Shown: positions 8,550-17,776, counted from the stretch's first letter. The stretch: 64,000 nucleotides of DNA from Myxococcus stipitatus (GCF_038561935.1 NZ_CP102770.1:7378001-7442000), one strand, 5' to 3'. Program-made: numbers and translations. Notes: a model not told the origin generated them from the sequence alone.

Positions 8550-9868
8550 CATCACAACGCGCGATGGCCTGGCTCCTCTGTTTCATGTGGCTCACGGGGT
8601 GCGCCAGCCGAGGCACCGTGCCTTCCGGCCCGAGCCCGGCCACCGCGCTGGACTCATTCGCGGAGCAGTACGTGAAGCTGGTGCTCGCCCTGGGCCAGCA
8701 CGACCCGGCGCTCGTGGATGCCTACCATGGACCCCAGCGCTGGGCCGACGAAGCCAAGCACGCGTCCGTGCCGCTCGCGGAGGTGGGCGCCCACGCGAGG
8801 GCGCTGCACGCGTTGATTGAGTCCTCGCCCGTTCCCGCGGACCCGCTCGTCGCCATGCGGCGGACCTTCCTGCTGCGTCAGGTGGGCGCCATGGACGCAC
8901 GCGCGCGGCTGCTCCAAGGGGAGAAGCTCTCCTTCGACGAGGAGAGCGAGGCGCTCTACAACGCACGCGCCCCGACCCACACCGAGGCGGAGTTCGCGCG
9001 GACGCTCGCCGAGCTGGAGCAGCTCCTTCCTGGACAGGGCACACTGGCCGAGCGGCTGGAGGTGTTCCACCAGGGCTTCGTCATCCCGCCCGAGAAGCTC
9101 CGGGTCGTGTTCCAGACCGCCATCGACGAAGCGCGCCGCCGCACGAAGCAGCACATCCCGCTCCCCGACGATGAGGCCGTCACGCTCGAGTTCGTGACGG
9201 GCCAGAGCTGGGGCGCCTACAATTGGTACAAGGGACACAACCAGAGCGTGGTGCAGATCAACACGGACCTGCCCATCACCATCTCCCGCGCCATCGAAGT
9301 GGGCGCCCACGAGAGCTACCCCGGGCACCACGTCTACAACGTCCTGCTCGAGCAGCACCTCGTACGGGAGCGCGGCTGGGTGGAGTTCACCATCTACCCG
9401 CTCTACTCCCCTCAGTCGCTCATCTCCGAGGGTAGCGCCACCTACGGCCCCCGCGTCGTGTTCCCGGATGAAGCCGCCTACTTGCGGGAGGTCCTCTTCC
9501 CGCTCGCGGGGCTCCCGCCGGACCGCGTCGAGCCGTACCTGAGGGTCGAAGCGCTGCTCAAGAAGCTCTCGTATGTCGACAACGAGGCCGCGCGCCGGTT
9601 CCTCGATGGGCGGTTCACCCGGGAGCAGGCCAGCGACTACCTGATTCGCTATCGGCTGCTCACCAGACCCCAGGTGGAGAAGTTCCTGCTCAACGTCACC
9701 GAGGAGCGCACCTACCTCATCAACTACAACCTCGGCCGCGACCTGGTCGCGGACTTCATCGAGCGGCGGGGCGGCACAAAGGACAACCCCAACCGCGGCT
9801 GGGAGCTCCTGCGCGAGCTGCTGTCCTCGCCGCGATTGCCCGGGGACCTCATCGACCAACACCCCTGA
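8546..9868 (+). CDS. DUF885-family lipoprotein, probable metallohydrolase
   Basis: 440 residues. The start overlaps the upstream thiaminase-like stop by 4 nt (ATGA). Lipobox LTGC gives Cys19. The family mark is HESYPGHH (from residue 255) in a helix followed by LISEGSATYGPR, the usual DUF885 zinc-site arrangement. It lines up with the C-terminal half of DUF885 proteins and is shorter than the typical ~600 residues. The enzymatic role in this family is mostly untested; metallopeptidase-like activity is inferred. Co-expression with a thiamine-cleaving lipoprotein is the only functional hint. Confidence 0.8.
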   Translation: MTSQRAMAWLLCFMWLTGCASRGTVPSGPSPATALDSFAEQYVKLVLALGQHDPALVDAYHGPQRWADEAKHASVPLAEVGAHARALHALIESSPVPADPLVAMRRTFLLRQVGAMDARARLLQGEKLSFDEESEALYNARAPTHTEAEFARTLAELEQLLPGQGTLAERLEVFHQGFVIPPEKLRVVFQTAIDEARRRTKQHIPLPDDEAVTLEFVTGQSWGAYNWYKGHNQSVVQINTDLPITISRAIEVGAHESYPGHHVYNVLLEQHLVRERGWVEFTIYPLYSPQSLISEGSATYGPRVVFPDEAAYLREVLFPLAGLPPDRVEPYLRVEALLKKLSYVDNEAARRFLDGRFTREQASDYLIRYRLLTRPQVEKFLLNVTEERTYLINYNLGRDLVADFIERRGGTKDNPNRGWELLRELLSSPRLPGDLIDQHP

Positions 9869-9882
9869 GGTCCCCAGACACT

Positions 9883-10839
9883 TCAGCCGGGCAACGACTT
9901 CAGGAACGACAGGAGCGCGGCGTTCACCTCGTCCGGGCGCTCCTGCTGAATCCAGTGCCCGGCGCCGGGCAGGATGCGCATCTCCCGGAGGTGGGGGACC
10001 AGCGGCTTCATGTGCTCCACCGGCGCGAAGGCGCGCCCCGGGTCCTGCTCGCCCACGAGGAAGAGCGCGGGCTGCTCAATCTTCACCGTCGCCAGCTCGG
10101 GCAGGTCCGCCCAGTCGCGGTCCATGTTGCGGTAGCGGTTGAGCCCGCCCCGAAAGCCGCTGCGGGCGAACTCCTTCGAGAAGAAGGCGAGGTCCTCCTC
10201 CGTGAGCCACGAGGGCAGCTTCTCCGGCGGCTCGACGCCCGTGAAGAAGCCATCCCCGGGCTTGCGTGAGCGCACCGCCTCCGCCGTCACGTCGAAGCCC
10301 GGGGTGCCCGCGAGGAGGGTGCGCATCGTCCTGGGGATGTCCGCCTCCAGCTCCGCCTCCGCCACGCCCGGCTCCTGGAAGTACAACATATAGAACCAGC
10401 GGTCCTTGAAGATGTTCCGGAAGAGCTCCATGGGAGGCATCGGCGAGCGCCCCAGGTGAGGGACGCTCATCCCCACCACGGCCCGGAAGCGCTCCGGGTG
10501 GAGCGCCGCGCAGGTCCACGCCATCGCCGCGCCCCAGTCATGCCCGACGACCACCGCCGTGCGCTCTCCCAGCGCGTCGAGCAGCCCCACGAAGTCCGCG
10601 AGCAGCTCCGTCATCCGGTACGCCTCGACCTCCTTCGGCGCGGTGCTGCGGCCATAACCACGCACGTCCGGGGCCACCACGTGAAAGCCCGCCGCGGCGA
10701 GCGCTGGAATCTGGTGGCGCCACGAGTACCAGGACTCCGGCCAGCCATGGAGCAGCAGGACCAAGGGGCCCACTCCCGCCTCCGCGACATGGAGCTGGAT
10801 TCCATTCGTCTCGATGACTCGATGGGTGATGCCTGGCAT
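9883..10839 (-). CDS. epoxide-hydrolase-like alpha/beta hydrolase
   Basis: 319 residues. The start at 10839 has a GGGAGGGGG Shine-Dalgarno; the open frame extends 77 codons further without hydrolase-like sequence. Diagnostic features: HGWPESWYSW (HGxP oxyanion motif), nucleophile elbow VGHDWGA with Asp as nucleophile, and GAGHWIQQERP with the catalytic His. An Asp nucleophile separates it from Ser lipases and points to soluble epoxide hydrolase or, less likely, dehalogenase. It converges on the DUF885 gene with a 14-bp gap. Confidence 0.85.
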   Translation of the reverse strand: MPGITHRVIETNGIQLHVAEAGVGPLVLLLHGWPESWYSWRHQIPALAAAGFHVVAPDVRGYGRSTAPKEVEAYRMTELLADFVGLLDALGERTAVVVGHDWGAAMAWTCAALHPERFRAVVGMSVPHLGRSPMPPMELFRNIFKDRWFYMLYFQEPGVAEAELEADIPRTMRTLLAGTPGFDVTAEAVRSRKPGDGFFTGVEPPEKLPSWLTEEDLAFFSKEFARSGFRGGLNRYRNMDRDWADLPELATVKIEQPALFLVGEQDPGRAFAPVEHMKPLVPHLREMRILPGAGHWIQQERPDEVNAALLSFLKSLPG

Positions 10840-11061
10840 CAGCCCCCTCCCGGGCATGGGTTCGCGCCGACAGCATAGGCGCATGCGCGGGGCGTCATGC
10901 AGGAAAGGCGCCCATCCCCGCCGGAGACCGCGTTCAGCTCGAAACGGTTCCTCGTCGGGAGCGAGGTCCTCCGCCTCCGTCTCAAAGCCCTCAATACACA
11001 CACACGGAAAGCCCGTGGTCCGGCGCCAGCGCGTGGGCATGTTCCGGCGCGCGGAGGGGGC

Positions 11062-12630
11062 ATGAACCACGAAGATGGAGACAGGGGGGATGTCGTCGTC
11101 AGGAATTCAATGGAGCCTTGCCTGAGAAACCGGCGGGGCGCCGTGGAGGTCTCACTGACCAACCACCTGGCGGACCTGCAGGTCGTCAGGTGGGGGCCGC
11201 TGCGAGTCAACGGGCACGAGGTCCCGCCCCAGGAGTTCGTCCTGTTTCCCGAGGAGGGCGCTGTCACACGTGGAGAGCATGTCTCCCCCGAGCGCCCCTT
11301 TCCCTTCGGACGACAGCGGACCGTGTGCATCCGCACCTCGGTGCCCGCGCTCGACAAGGGGGAGCATCGCCTCGAGGTGGAGCTCGAGTGTGGTCGACAC
11401 GGTGTCTTGCGGTTGGATGCGACAGAAGCCATTGACGTGTCACCATCCTGGACGAATGGTCGGCTCCCCCGTGAGGCGGAGGACGATTATTCCGAATCCA
11501 TCGTCCAGGCGCGCCGGACACATGTGGAGGACTGGGCGGGTATCCGCTTGAGTCATGTGTCGCGACACTCCTTCGCCCCACGACACGCACGAAACTCCTG
11601 CGAGCTCTTCACGGGGGTGGCGCAGGTGCCCATCGGTGTCGCGGGGCCGCTCGTCGTCCATGGCGAGCACGCGTACGGTCCATACCTCGTCCCCCTGGCG
11701 ACGACCGAGGGGACGATGGTCGCGAGCTACAACCGAGGCATCAAGCTCCTCAACGCGTGTGGCGGAGTCCGGTGCACGGTGTTGGATGACTCCATGCAAC
11801 GCGCCCCTGTCTTCGTGTTCGACGACGCGAGGCAGGGGCGAGACTTCGTCTCATGGATACGCGCGCGACAGGAGGTCATCGCCGAGCGGGCGGAGTCCAC
11901 CAGCCACGTGGCGAAGCTGCTGCGCATCGAGGCGTTCCAGGTCCACCGCTTCGTCTTCCTGCGCCTCAACTTCACGACGGGCGACGCCGCGGGCCAGAAC
12001 ATGGTGGGCAAGGCCACCTTCGAGGCCCTGGAGTGGATCCGGACGAACTACCCCACGATTCGAGCGAGCTTCCTGGAGGGGAACATCTCCACCGACAAGA
12101 AGTCCTCTCAACTGAACATCCTCCAGACCCGGGGCAAGCGCGTGACAGCGGAGGTGGTGGTCCCCCGGGAGCTGCTGCAGAGCTCGATGCGGACCCACGT
12201 GTCCCAGGCGGTCTTCTACCAACGCATCTGCGCGGAGGGCTCCATGCTGGCGGGCTCCCACAACACCGGCGCGCAATCCGCCAACGCACTCGCGGCCCTG
12301 TTCATCGCCACGGGACAGGACGTGGCGGCCCTGGCGGAGTCCGCGGCCGGCACGCTGTTCACGAATGAAACGGCGGAGGGGGACCTCTATGCCTCCATCA
12401 CCCTCCCCTCGCTGGTGCTGGCCACCCATGGCGGAGGGACGGGCCTTCCCACCCAGCGCGAGTGCCTGGAGCTGATGGACTGCTACGGACGCGGGAAGGT
12501 GCTCCGGCTCGCGGAGATTGTCGCCGGCGTCGTCCTGGCGGGCGAGCTGTCCCTCATGTGCGCCGTGGCCTCCGAGCGGAACTCCGAGGAGTGGGTGACG
12601 AGCCACGAGCGCCTGGGCCGGCATCCCTGA
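11062..12630 (+). CDS. class I hydroxymethylglutaryl-CoA reductase with N-terminal extension
   Basis: 522 residues, start set by GGAGGGGG just before the ATG. Residues ~155-520 are the HMG-CoA reductase catalytic domain: CELFTGVAQVPIGVAGPL, TTEGTMVAS (E216), GDAAGQNM (NADPH site), DKK (345-347), GQD (D420) and GGGTGLPTQ. It reduces HMG-CoA to mevalonate using NADPH, committing carbon to isoprenoids. The first ~135 residues form a separate, probably beta-rich domain not usual in the family. The C-terminal segment holding the catalytic His (GHLVKSH in animal enzymes) is altered to SERNSEEWVTSHERL; the His of TSH may replace it. A terpene synthase lies 30 kb downstream. No mevalonate-pathway genes adjoin it. 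Confidence 0.85.
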   Translation: MNHEDGDRGDVVVRNSMEPCLRNRRGAVEVSLTNHLADLQVVRWGPLRVNGHEVPPQEFVLFPEEGAVTRGEHVSPERPFPFGRQRTVCIRTSVPALDKGEHRLEVELECGRHGVLRLDATEAIDVSPSWTNGRLPREAEDDYSESIVQARRTHVEDWAGIRLSHVSRHSFAPRHARNSCELFTGVAQVPIGVAGPLVVHGEHAYGPYLVPLATTEGTMVASYNRGIKLLNACGGVRCTVLDDSMQRAPVFVFDDARQGRDFVSWIRARQEVIAERAESTSHVAKLLRIEAFQVHRFVFLRLNFTTGDAAGQNMVGKATFEALEWIRTNYPTIRASFLEGNISTDKKSSQLNILQTRGKRVTAEVVVPRELLQSSMRTHVSQAVFYQRICAEGSMLAGSHNTGAQSANALAALFIATGQDVAALAESAAGTLFTNETAEGDLYASITLPSLVLATHGGGTGLPTQRECLELMDCYGRGKVLRLAEIVAGVVLAGELSLMCAVASERNSEEWVTSHERLGRHP

Positions 12631-12636
12631 CGACTC

Positions 12637-12665
12637 GGAGCTGTCTGGCCGAGCCAGGCAGCTCC
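12637..12665. terminator. bidirectional hairpin terminator
   Basis: 12-bp stem (GGAGCTGTCTGG/CCAGGCAGCTCC, one G-U pair) with a 5-nt loop, between the convergent HMG-CoA reductase and Ig-repeat genes. No U-tract. Confidence 0.65.
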
Positions 12666-12681
12666 GGCGTCCGCCCTCGGC

Positions 12682-13677
12682 TCAGGGCACGGTGACGGTG
12701 ACGGCGTTGCTGCGCTTGCTGTTGCCCGCGCGGTCATACGCGATGGCGACAATCACGTGGGTCCCCGACTTGCCCGTGGTGTCCCACGTCTTGTTGAACG
12801 GGGCCGTCCCGACGAAGGGCGACAGGAGGACTCCATCGACCTCGAAGGCGACGTAGGTGAGCGCCTGGCTGTCGCTCGCGTAGGCGGACAGCGTGACGAG
12901 CCCGGAGACCACCGCGCCGTTGGCCGGAGCGGTCAGCACCGACGTCGGCGGCGCGTTGTCGACAATCAGCTGGCGCGTGAGGGTCTGCACGTTGCCCGCG
13001 TTGTCCGTCGCGCGGAGCATCAGCGAATAGGTGCGGTTGGCCAGCACCCGCGTGTCCCATGGGAAGGAGTAGTCGGGGCTCGAGTGGCCCGGCTGCGTGG
13101 CGAGCAGGACGCCGTCCTGGAAGAACTCCGTCTGCGCGATGCCGGAGAGGTTCTGGTCCGTGGCAACCCACCCCACGGAGATGTTGCCTCGCACGTAGTT
13201 CTGCGTCTGGGGATTGTACTTCGGAGCCCCGCTCAGGAGGATGGGCAGGAAGTTGTCCACCATGACGCTCACGGGGCTGGACGTCCCGGAGTTGCCATCC
13301 GCGTCGAAGGCCTGGGCCGTCAGCGAGTGCGTGCCGGAGGTGCCCGTCGTCGTGTCCCAGCTCAGGCTGAAGGGCGCCTGGGTGGAGGAACCGATGAGCG
13401 TGGTCCCCGAGAAGAAGTCCACGCGGGACACCCCCAGGTCGTCATAGGCCGTCGCCGTCAGGGTGACGGAGCCCCGCAGGAAGCTGCCGCCGCTCGGGGA
13501 GTCGAGCGTCACCGTGGGCGCGCCGACCACGAGGGCGGAGCGCTCCTCGCGCGGGGCCTGCTCCTCGGCGGTCTGCGACTCGGGTGCTTCCGGAGCATCA
13601 CCACAACCCATGGACATCAAGGTCGCCACGCCGAAAAGCGTGGCCAGGCCACGGGCCCCTCTTGAAATGCTGTGCAT
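12682..13677 (-). CDS. lipoprotein with three Ig-like repeats
   Basis: 331 residues. The start at 13677 has GAGGGG 7 nt upstream and gives a lipoprotein signal (lipobox SMGC, then GDAPEAPE). After a Glu-rich linker come three ~90-residue bacterial Ig-like (Big_9-type) repeats, each with a VTLTATAYD-like strand, a V-x-F-F/E-D core and a SWDT or TWDT motif followed by G-T-H/Y-x-L and AxDxAGN. It is probably a surface or periplasmic adhesion/scaffold protein. No catalytic domain is seen. Confidence 0.85.
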   Translation of the reverse strand: MHSISRGARGLATLFGVATLMSMGCGDAPEAPESQTAEEQAPREERSALVVGAPTVTLDSPSGGSFLRGSVTLTATAYDDLGVSRVDFFSGTTLIGSSTQAPFSLSWDTTTGTSGTHSLTAQAFDADGNSGTSSPVSVMVDNFLPILLSGAPKYNPQTQNYVRGNISVGWVATDQNLSGIAQTEFFQDGVLLATQPGHSSPDYSFPWDTRVLANRTYSLMLRATDNAGNVQTLTRQLIVDNAPPTSVLTAPANGAVVSGLVTLSAYASDSQALTYVAFEVDGVLLSPFVGTAPFNKTWDTTGKSGTHVIVAIAYDRAGNSKRSNAVTVTVP

Positions 13678-13756
13678 GTGAATTCCCCTCGATCGGGTGC
13701 GGCGCTCGCAAGGAGTGGAGCGCCGGGGGGACCCTACCAAACACATCAAACCCTGC

Positions 13757-15241
13757 TCAGGGCGGGGCGGTTTTGACTGCCTCGGCACACTTCGCTTCGT
13801 AGGATTTGAGAATGGAGCGCGTCTGCTTTCGGAAGGCCTCCGGGTGAATCCCTGTCAGCAGGGCCACCGCGCGGCGCTGGTGGGCCACGGCCTCCGGGCA
13901 GCGCTCCAGACGGAAGAGGGCTTCCGCCTGGAGCGCATGGCCCGTGAGGTTGTCGGGGGCGAGCGCCACCGCCCGGCGGGCCACCGACAGTCCCTCCTCG
14001 AGCCGCCCCTTCGCCAGGTGATGCCGGGCGAGGTTCTGTTGGACCCGTGCATTGAGCGGCAACAATCGGGCGGCGGCCAGGCGCGCCCGCGCCGCCAGCT
14101 CGGGCTCGGCCGCCTCGTCCAGGTACACCGCCAGCAGGTCCCAGGCGCTGCCATCGTCCGGATGCGCCCGCACCAGGGCCCGCGCCCGCTCCAGGTGCTC
14201 GTCGTTGTCCGCGTACGCCTGCGCGGCGAGGACGGCGGCGCTGACGTTGTGAGGGTCCTCGCGCAGGGCCTGCTCGGCCTCGGCGCGAGCCTTCTCCAGG
14301 CGCTCGACGTAGGACATCACGCCACCGGCCTTGAGATAGAGCAGCCCCCGGATGGCGTGGACCTCCGCGGAGTCCAGCGCACGCGAGGAGAGCGCTGTCG
14401 GCACAGGCGGCAAGGGCTGGGTGAGGACCGCGTAGAGGCCGCTCGCGACGTAGGCGCCCAGCCCCGCCTGCAAGTCCGCCCCGTCGCCAAAGACCTGCTT
14501 CCAGGCCCGGCGCGGTGACTCGGCCTGGGCCAGCAGGGACTGGAACGCGTCGAAGCGCGACGGATGCTTGTTGATGAGGTAGTGCACCCAAAGCCAGGCG
14601 GACGCGTAGTGCATGGCCTGGGCGTCGGGGTCGGTGATGGACTTCCCATCCCAGTCCCAGAGCGCGTCGAGGTCGAGCCACCCGTCCTCGCGCACCCGCT
14701 CCAGGTTCCACGGACTCGGCCGCCCCAGGACGGCCTGGGAGCCGTCCGAGGCGAGCTCGATGGTCTCCAGGTAGCCCGCGAGCCCCTCACTCAGCCACTT
14801 GGGCCTGTGCAGCAATACGTAGTCGCTCAGATGGTGCGTCAGCTCGTGGGCTTGCAGCGGCCCCGGCGGCTTGCGGCCCGGCACCTCGTCGTGTCCCGAG
14901 AGGATGAGCAGCGAGCCTCGGTCGGTGGTCCGCTTGTGTCCCGCGAAGGCCCCCTGGGTGAACTCGGAGAGCTCTTTCGGGTCTCGAAGGATGACGACAT
15001 CCACGAAGTCCTCGGGCGCGAAGTCCGGCCCCCACGCGAACAGCAGGGCACGGCGCAGCAGCTCCAGCTCCCGCGCGGTCTCCGCCGCGGCTTCGGGGTT
15101 CAGGTTCGTCCGCACCCGGAAGTGCGGGCTCTGGACCTCGGTCCAGGCGTCACCGCCCTCGCGAGGGCACAATGCACGGGGCGTGGCACAGCCCACGGTG
15201 AGGGCCAGCAACAGACCTATCCATCCCTGTCGAAACACCAT
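13757..15241 (-). CDS. lipoprotein with gluzincin peptidase-MA-like domain and TPR tail
   Basis: 494 residues. Lipobox VGC (Cys18) directs it to a membrane. Residues ~30-280 carry a zinc-metallopeptidase signature HELTHH (H132, E133, H136) followed by PKWLSEGLAGYLE with the probable third ligand Glu, as in peptidase_MA-like proteins. Residues ~290-490 hold about five TPR-like helical pairs (AEQALREDPHNVSA, ARALVRAHPDDGSA, ARRAVALAPDNLTG). A TPR-tethered peptidase in the cell envelope is the likely role; substrate unknown. The start has no strong ribosome binding site. It is divergent from the methyltransferase at 15418. Confidence 0.8.
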   Translation of the reverse strand: MVFRQGWIGLLLALTVGCATPRALCPREGGDAWTEVQSPHFRVRTNLNPEAAAETARELELLRRALLFAWGPDFAPEDFVDVVILRDPKELSEFTQGAFAGHKRTTDRGSLLILSGHDEVPGRKPPGPLQAHELTHHLSDYVLLHRPKWLSEGLAGYLETIELASDGSQAVLGRPSPWNLERVREDGWLDLDALWDWDGKSITDPDAQAMHYASAWLWVHYLINKHPSRFDAFQSLLAQAESPRRAWKQVFGDGADLQAGLGAYVASGLYAVLTQPLPPVPTALSSRALDSAEVHAIRGLLYLKAGGVMSYVERLEKARAEAEQALREDPHNVSAAVLAAQAYADNDEHLERARALVRAHPDDGSAWDLLAVYLDEAAEPELAARARLAAARLLPLNARVQQNLARHHLAKGRLEEGLSVARRAVALAPDNLTGHALQAEALFRLERCPEAVAHQRRAVALLTGIHPEAFRKQTRSILKSYEAKCAEAVKTAPP

Positions 15242-15417
15242 GGGCGCGTTGTGTCATGGCGGCCCGGAGCACGTCCATCCAGCCGTGTCGACGCGCACGC
15301 GCGGTCATGACGCATCCAAGCCATGCGCTGGAGTGTCCACCACCCGATGGATGAGAATTGATTCCAGGCAGCCGTCCTGCACGCGTGTCTGACTTTCCTT
15401 TCGAGGGAGGCCAACCC

Positions 15418-16161
15418 ATGTCCGAGCAGTTCGACCACATCGGGAGCAAGTACGAGGAGTTCAAGACGACGACGCCATTGCCCATTCCGGAGCGTCACAC
15501 CTTCCGACGGCTGGTCGGGGACCTCGGCGGCAAGCGGGTCCTGGACCTCGCCTGTGGCAGCGGGCACTACTCGCGGTTCCTGAAGACACTCGGCGCCGAG
15601 TGGGTGGAGGGCGTGGACATCTCCCCGGAGATGATTCAGCTCGCGCGGGAGTTCGAGCAGAAGCAGCCCGTCGGGCTGCGCTACCACGTGATGGATGCGC
15701 GGGAGCTCTCGCGGCTGGGGGACTTCGACCTGGTCACCTCCGTGTATCTGTTGAACTACGCCCAGACACACGAAGAGCTTCGGAACATGTGCCGGAGTGC
15801 CTTCGCCAACCTCAAGCCCGGCGGGCGCTTCGTCTCGGTGACGGCCAACCCCGTCTTCGACATGAATCGCTCGAACTTCACCGCGTACGGCGTCGAGGTG
15901 ATGAGCGAGACGTTCGAGCACGGACGCCACCACTGCCGCGCCCTCTTCCTGACCGAGCCCCCCACGCCCTTCGAGTACTTCCGCTGGTCCACCGACGCCT
16001 ACGAGTCCGCCTTCGCGGAGGCGGGCTTCCGGAACGTCGCCTGGCACCCCATCGAGATTCCCCAGGAGGCCATCGACCAGTTCGGCGAGGGCTTCTGGCG
16101 GGACTACCGGGAGAACTCGCTCATCATCGCGCTGAGTGGTCAGAAGGCAGCGACTCGATGA
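15418..16161 (+). CDS. class I SAM-dependent methyltransferase
   Basis: 247 residues. The start is set by GAGGGAGG 6-7 nt upstream of ATG 15418. Motif I is VLDLACGSGHYS (residues ~40-51), followed by the acidic end of strand 2 (GVDISPEMI) and ANLKPGGRFVSV post-motif. The fold is that of a Methyltransf_25/11 small-molecule methyltransferase; the acceptor is unknown. It overlaps tail-to-tail by 38 bp with the AadA-like gene on the other strand. Confidence 0.9.
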   Translation: MSEQFDHIGSKYEEFKTTTPLPIPERHTFRRLVGDLGGKRVLDLACGSGHYSRFLKTLGAEWVEGVDISPEMIQLAREFEQKQPVGLRYHVMDARELSRLGDFDLVTSVYLLNYAQTHEELRNMCRSAFANLKPGGRFVSVTANPVFDMNRSNFTAYGVEVMSETFEHGRHHCRALFLTEPPTPFEYFRWSTDAYESAFAEAGFRNVAWHPIEIPQEAIDQFGEGFWRDYRENSLIIALSGQKAATR

Positions 16162-16930
16162 GGGCCTTCATGAAGCGGATGCAGGCCCCCACCTCCTCGG
16201 CGAGGCGCGCCCACTCGACCTCGCGCTCCCCGACGTAGGCGGCTCGCGCGGCCTCGAGCACGGGACGATGCGCGGGCGGCAGCCGCTCCAGCGCCCACGC
16301 CGCCGCGACGTCCTTGGGAAAGAATCCACCCCGCACGCGGGTCATCCAGATGCGCGCCAGGGCCAGCAGGATGTGCTTCTCCTCGCCCCGCCACGTGTCC
16401 TCGCCCGTCCACTGCGCCACCGTCTCCGCGAGCGCGCGGTCGACATCGGCCAGGGGAATCGGGGCGAAGACCTCCGTCGGAGGCGGCCCCCACAGCGCGA
16501 CGCCGTGCTGTCTCACCATGGTGAGCAGGAGCGTGAGGTCCGGGTCCATGACGGGCCCGTCCAGCCGCTTCGCCACGAAGTCGTCGTGCAGCCACTCGCC
16601 GAACTGGAGCTCGCGCTTCGCCGGATGCCGCCACGGCTGGACCTCCTCCAGGACGACCCCCGTCACCTCGAGCGGCCGGCCCGGTGTCCCGAGCCTCGGG
16701 TCGACCGAGATGGCCAGCAGGTGCTCGACCAGCGCCTCCCTCCGCGCGGTCGACAGGGGCCGAGCGAGCGCCACCATCAGGTCCACGTCGCTCTTCGGAC
16801 GCAGGCCGCCGTTCAGGGCGGAGCCGTAGAGATACAGGCCCACGAGGTCCGCTCCGAGCAGGCGGGGGAGCAGGTCGACGACCTGGGAGACCTGTGCCCG
16901 CGACGCCAGGTCCAACGCGGTGGTGTTCAT
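16124..16930 (-). CDS. AadA-like aminoglycoside 3''-nucleotidyltransferase
   Basis: 268 residues, close to the ~260 of AadA enzymes. The nucleotidyltransferase signature GSALNGGLRPKSDVDL places catalytic D48 and D50 at the spacing of ANT(3'')(9). PLEVTGV keeps the catalytic-base Glu, and the AadA blocks WRHPAKRELQFGEW, ALARIW and PKDVAAAWALERLP are all present. The family adenylylates streptomycin and spectinomycin. This copy sits in ordinary chromosomal sequence with host-like composition and no integron or transposon parts, so it looks resident rather than recently acquired. ATG 16930 has a weak ribosome binding site. Substrate range is unproven. Confidence 0.82.
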   Translation of the reverse strand: MNTTALDLASRAQVSQVVDLLPRLLGADLVGLYLYGSALNGGLRPKSDVDLMVALARPLSTARREALVEHLLAISVDPRLGTPGRPLEVTGVVLEEVQPWRHPAKRELQFGEWLHDDFVAKRLDGPVMDPDLTLLLTMVRQHGVALWGPPPTEVFAPIPLADVDRALAETVAQWTGEDTWRGEEKHILLALARIWMTRVRGGFFPKDVAAAWALERLPPAHRPVLEAARAAYVGEREVEWARLAEEVGACIRFMKALIESLPSDHSAR

Positions 16931-17111
16931 GCGGCGAAATCTTGGGCCCGCTCGCCCGCCTCCGCACGACTTTCTCTGAATCGCGCAATGTGAGGAGCCG
17001 GGGGCTGGGACCAGGGAAGTCTCTGGACTCCCCTGATTCGCCGAGGCTGCTCGGTGAGGGCACGAGAATGCGTCGACACCCGCCATCCTCGGCCTCTGCT
17101 ATGGAGGGGGG

Positions 17112-17729
17112 ATGTCTACCGCACTCCAGCCCCGTCCTTCGAGCCAGCTCGCGCTCGGTCGCTTCGGCCAGAAGCGCTACATGATTCGCCGCAAGTTCTT
17201 CAAGATCTTCGGCGGCGCGTTCCACATCTACGACGAGGCGGGCACGCTCGCCTTCTACTCGAAGATGAAGGCCTTCAAGCTGAAGGAGGACCTGCGCGTC
17301 TACAGCGATGAGGACATGCGCGAGGAGCTCCTCACCATCAAGGCGCGCGGCATCATCGACCTGGGGATGACCTACGACGTCATGGACGCCACCACGGGCC
17401 AGCGCATCGGCGCCCTGCGCCGCAAGGGGCTGCGCTCCATCCTCCGCGACTCGTGGCTGGTGCTCGACACCCACGACAACGAGGTGGGCAAGATTGAAGA
17501 GGACAGCATGGCGCTCGCGCTGGTCCGCCGCTTCCTGACCAACCTCATCCCGCAGTCGTTCTCGGGTGTGATGGGCAGCGAGCAGGTCCTCGCCTTCCAC
17601 CAGCGCTTCAACCCGTTCATCCAGAAGATCGACCTCGACTTCTCCATGGACGAGCGCGGCCTGCTCGACCGCCGCCTCGGCATCGCCGCCGCGGTGCTGA
17701 TGTGCGCCATCGAGGGTCGCCAGCAGTAA
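17112..17729 (+). CDS. LURP-one-related (LOR/tubby-like) domain protein
   Basis: 205 residues, start preceded by GGAGGGGGG. The pattern of short beta strands (YMIRRKFFKIFGGAFHIYDEAG, LAFYSKMKAFKLKEDLRVY, TYDVMDATTGQRIGALRRKG, SWLVLDTHDNEVGKI) and a C-terminal helix (RRLGIAAAVLMCAIE) matches the tubby-like LOR/scramblase-related fold. Members bind membranes or lipids; bacterial roles are not known. Monocistronic, ended by the hairpin at 17740. Confidence 0.8.
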   Translation: MSTALQPRPSSQLALGRFGQKRYMIRRKFFKIFGGAFHIYDEAGTLAFYSKMKAFKLKEDLRVYSDEDMREELLTIKARGIIDLGMTYDVMDATTGQRIGALRRKGLRSILRDSWLVLDTHDNEVGKIEEDSMALALVRRFLTNLIPQSFSGVMGSEQVLAFHQRFNPFIQKIDLDFSMDERGLLDRRLGIAAAVLMCAIEGRQQ

Positions 17730-17739
17730 CGCCCCACCC

Positions 17740-17776
17740 GCCGTCCTCCCGCGAAGAGCCACCTCGGGAGGACGGC
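17740..17776. terminator. bidirectional hairpin terminator
   Basis: Perfect 12-bp inverted repeat (GCCGTCCTCCCG/CGGGAGGACGGC) with a 13-nt loop between convergent genes. Confidence 0.7.
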
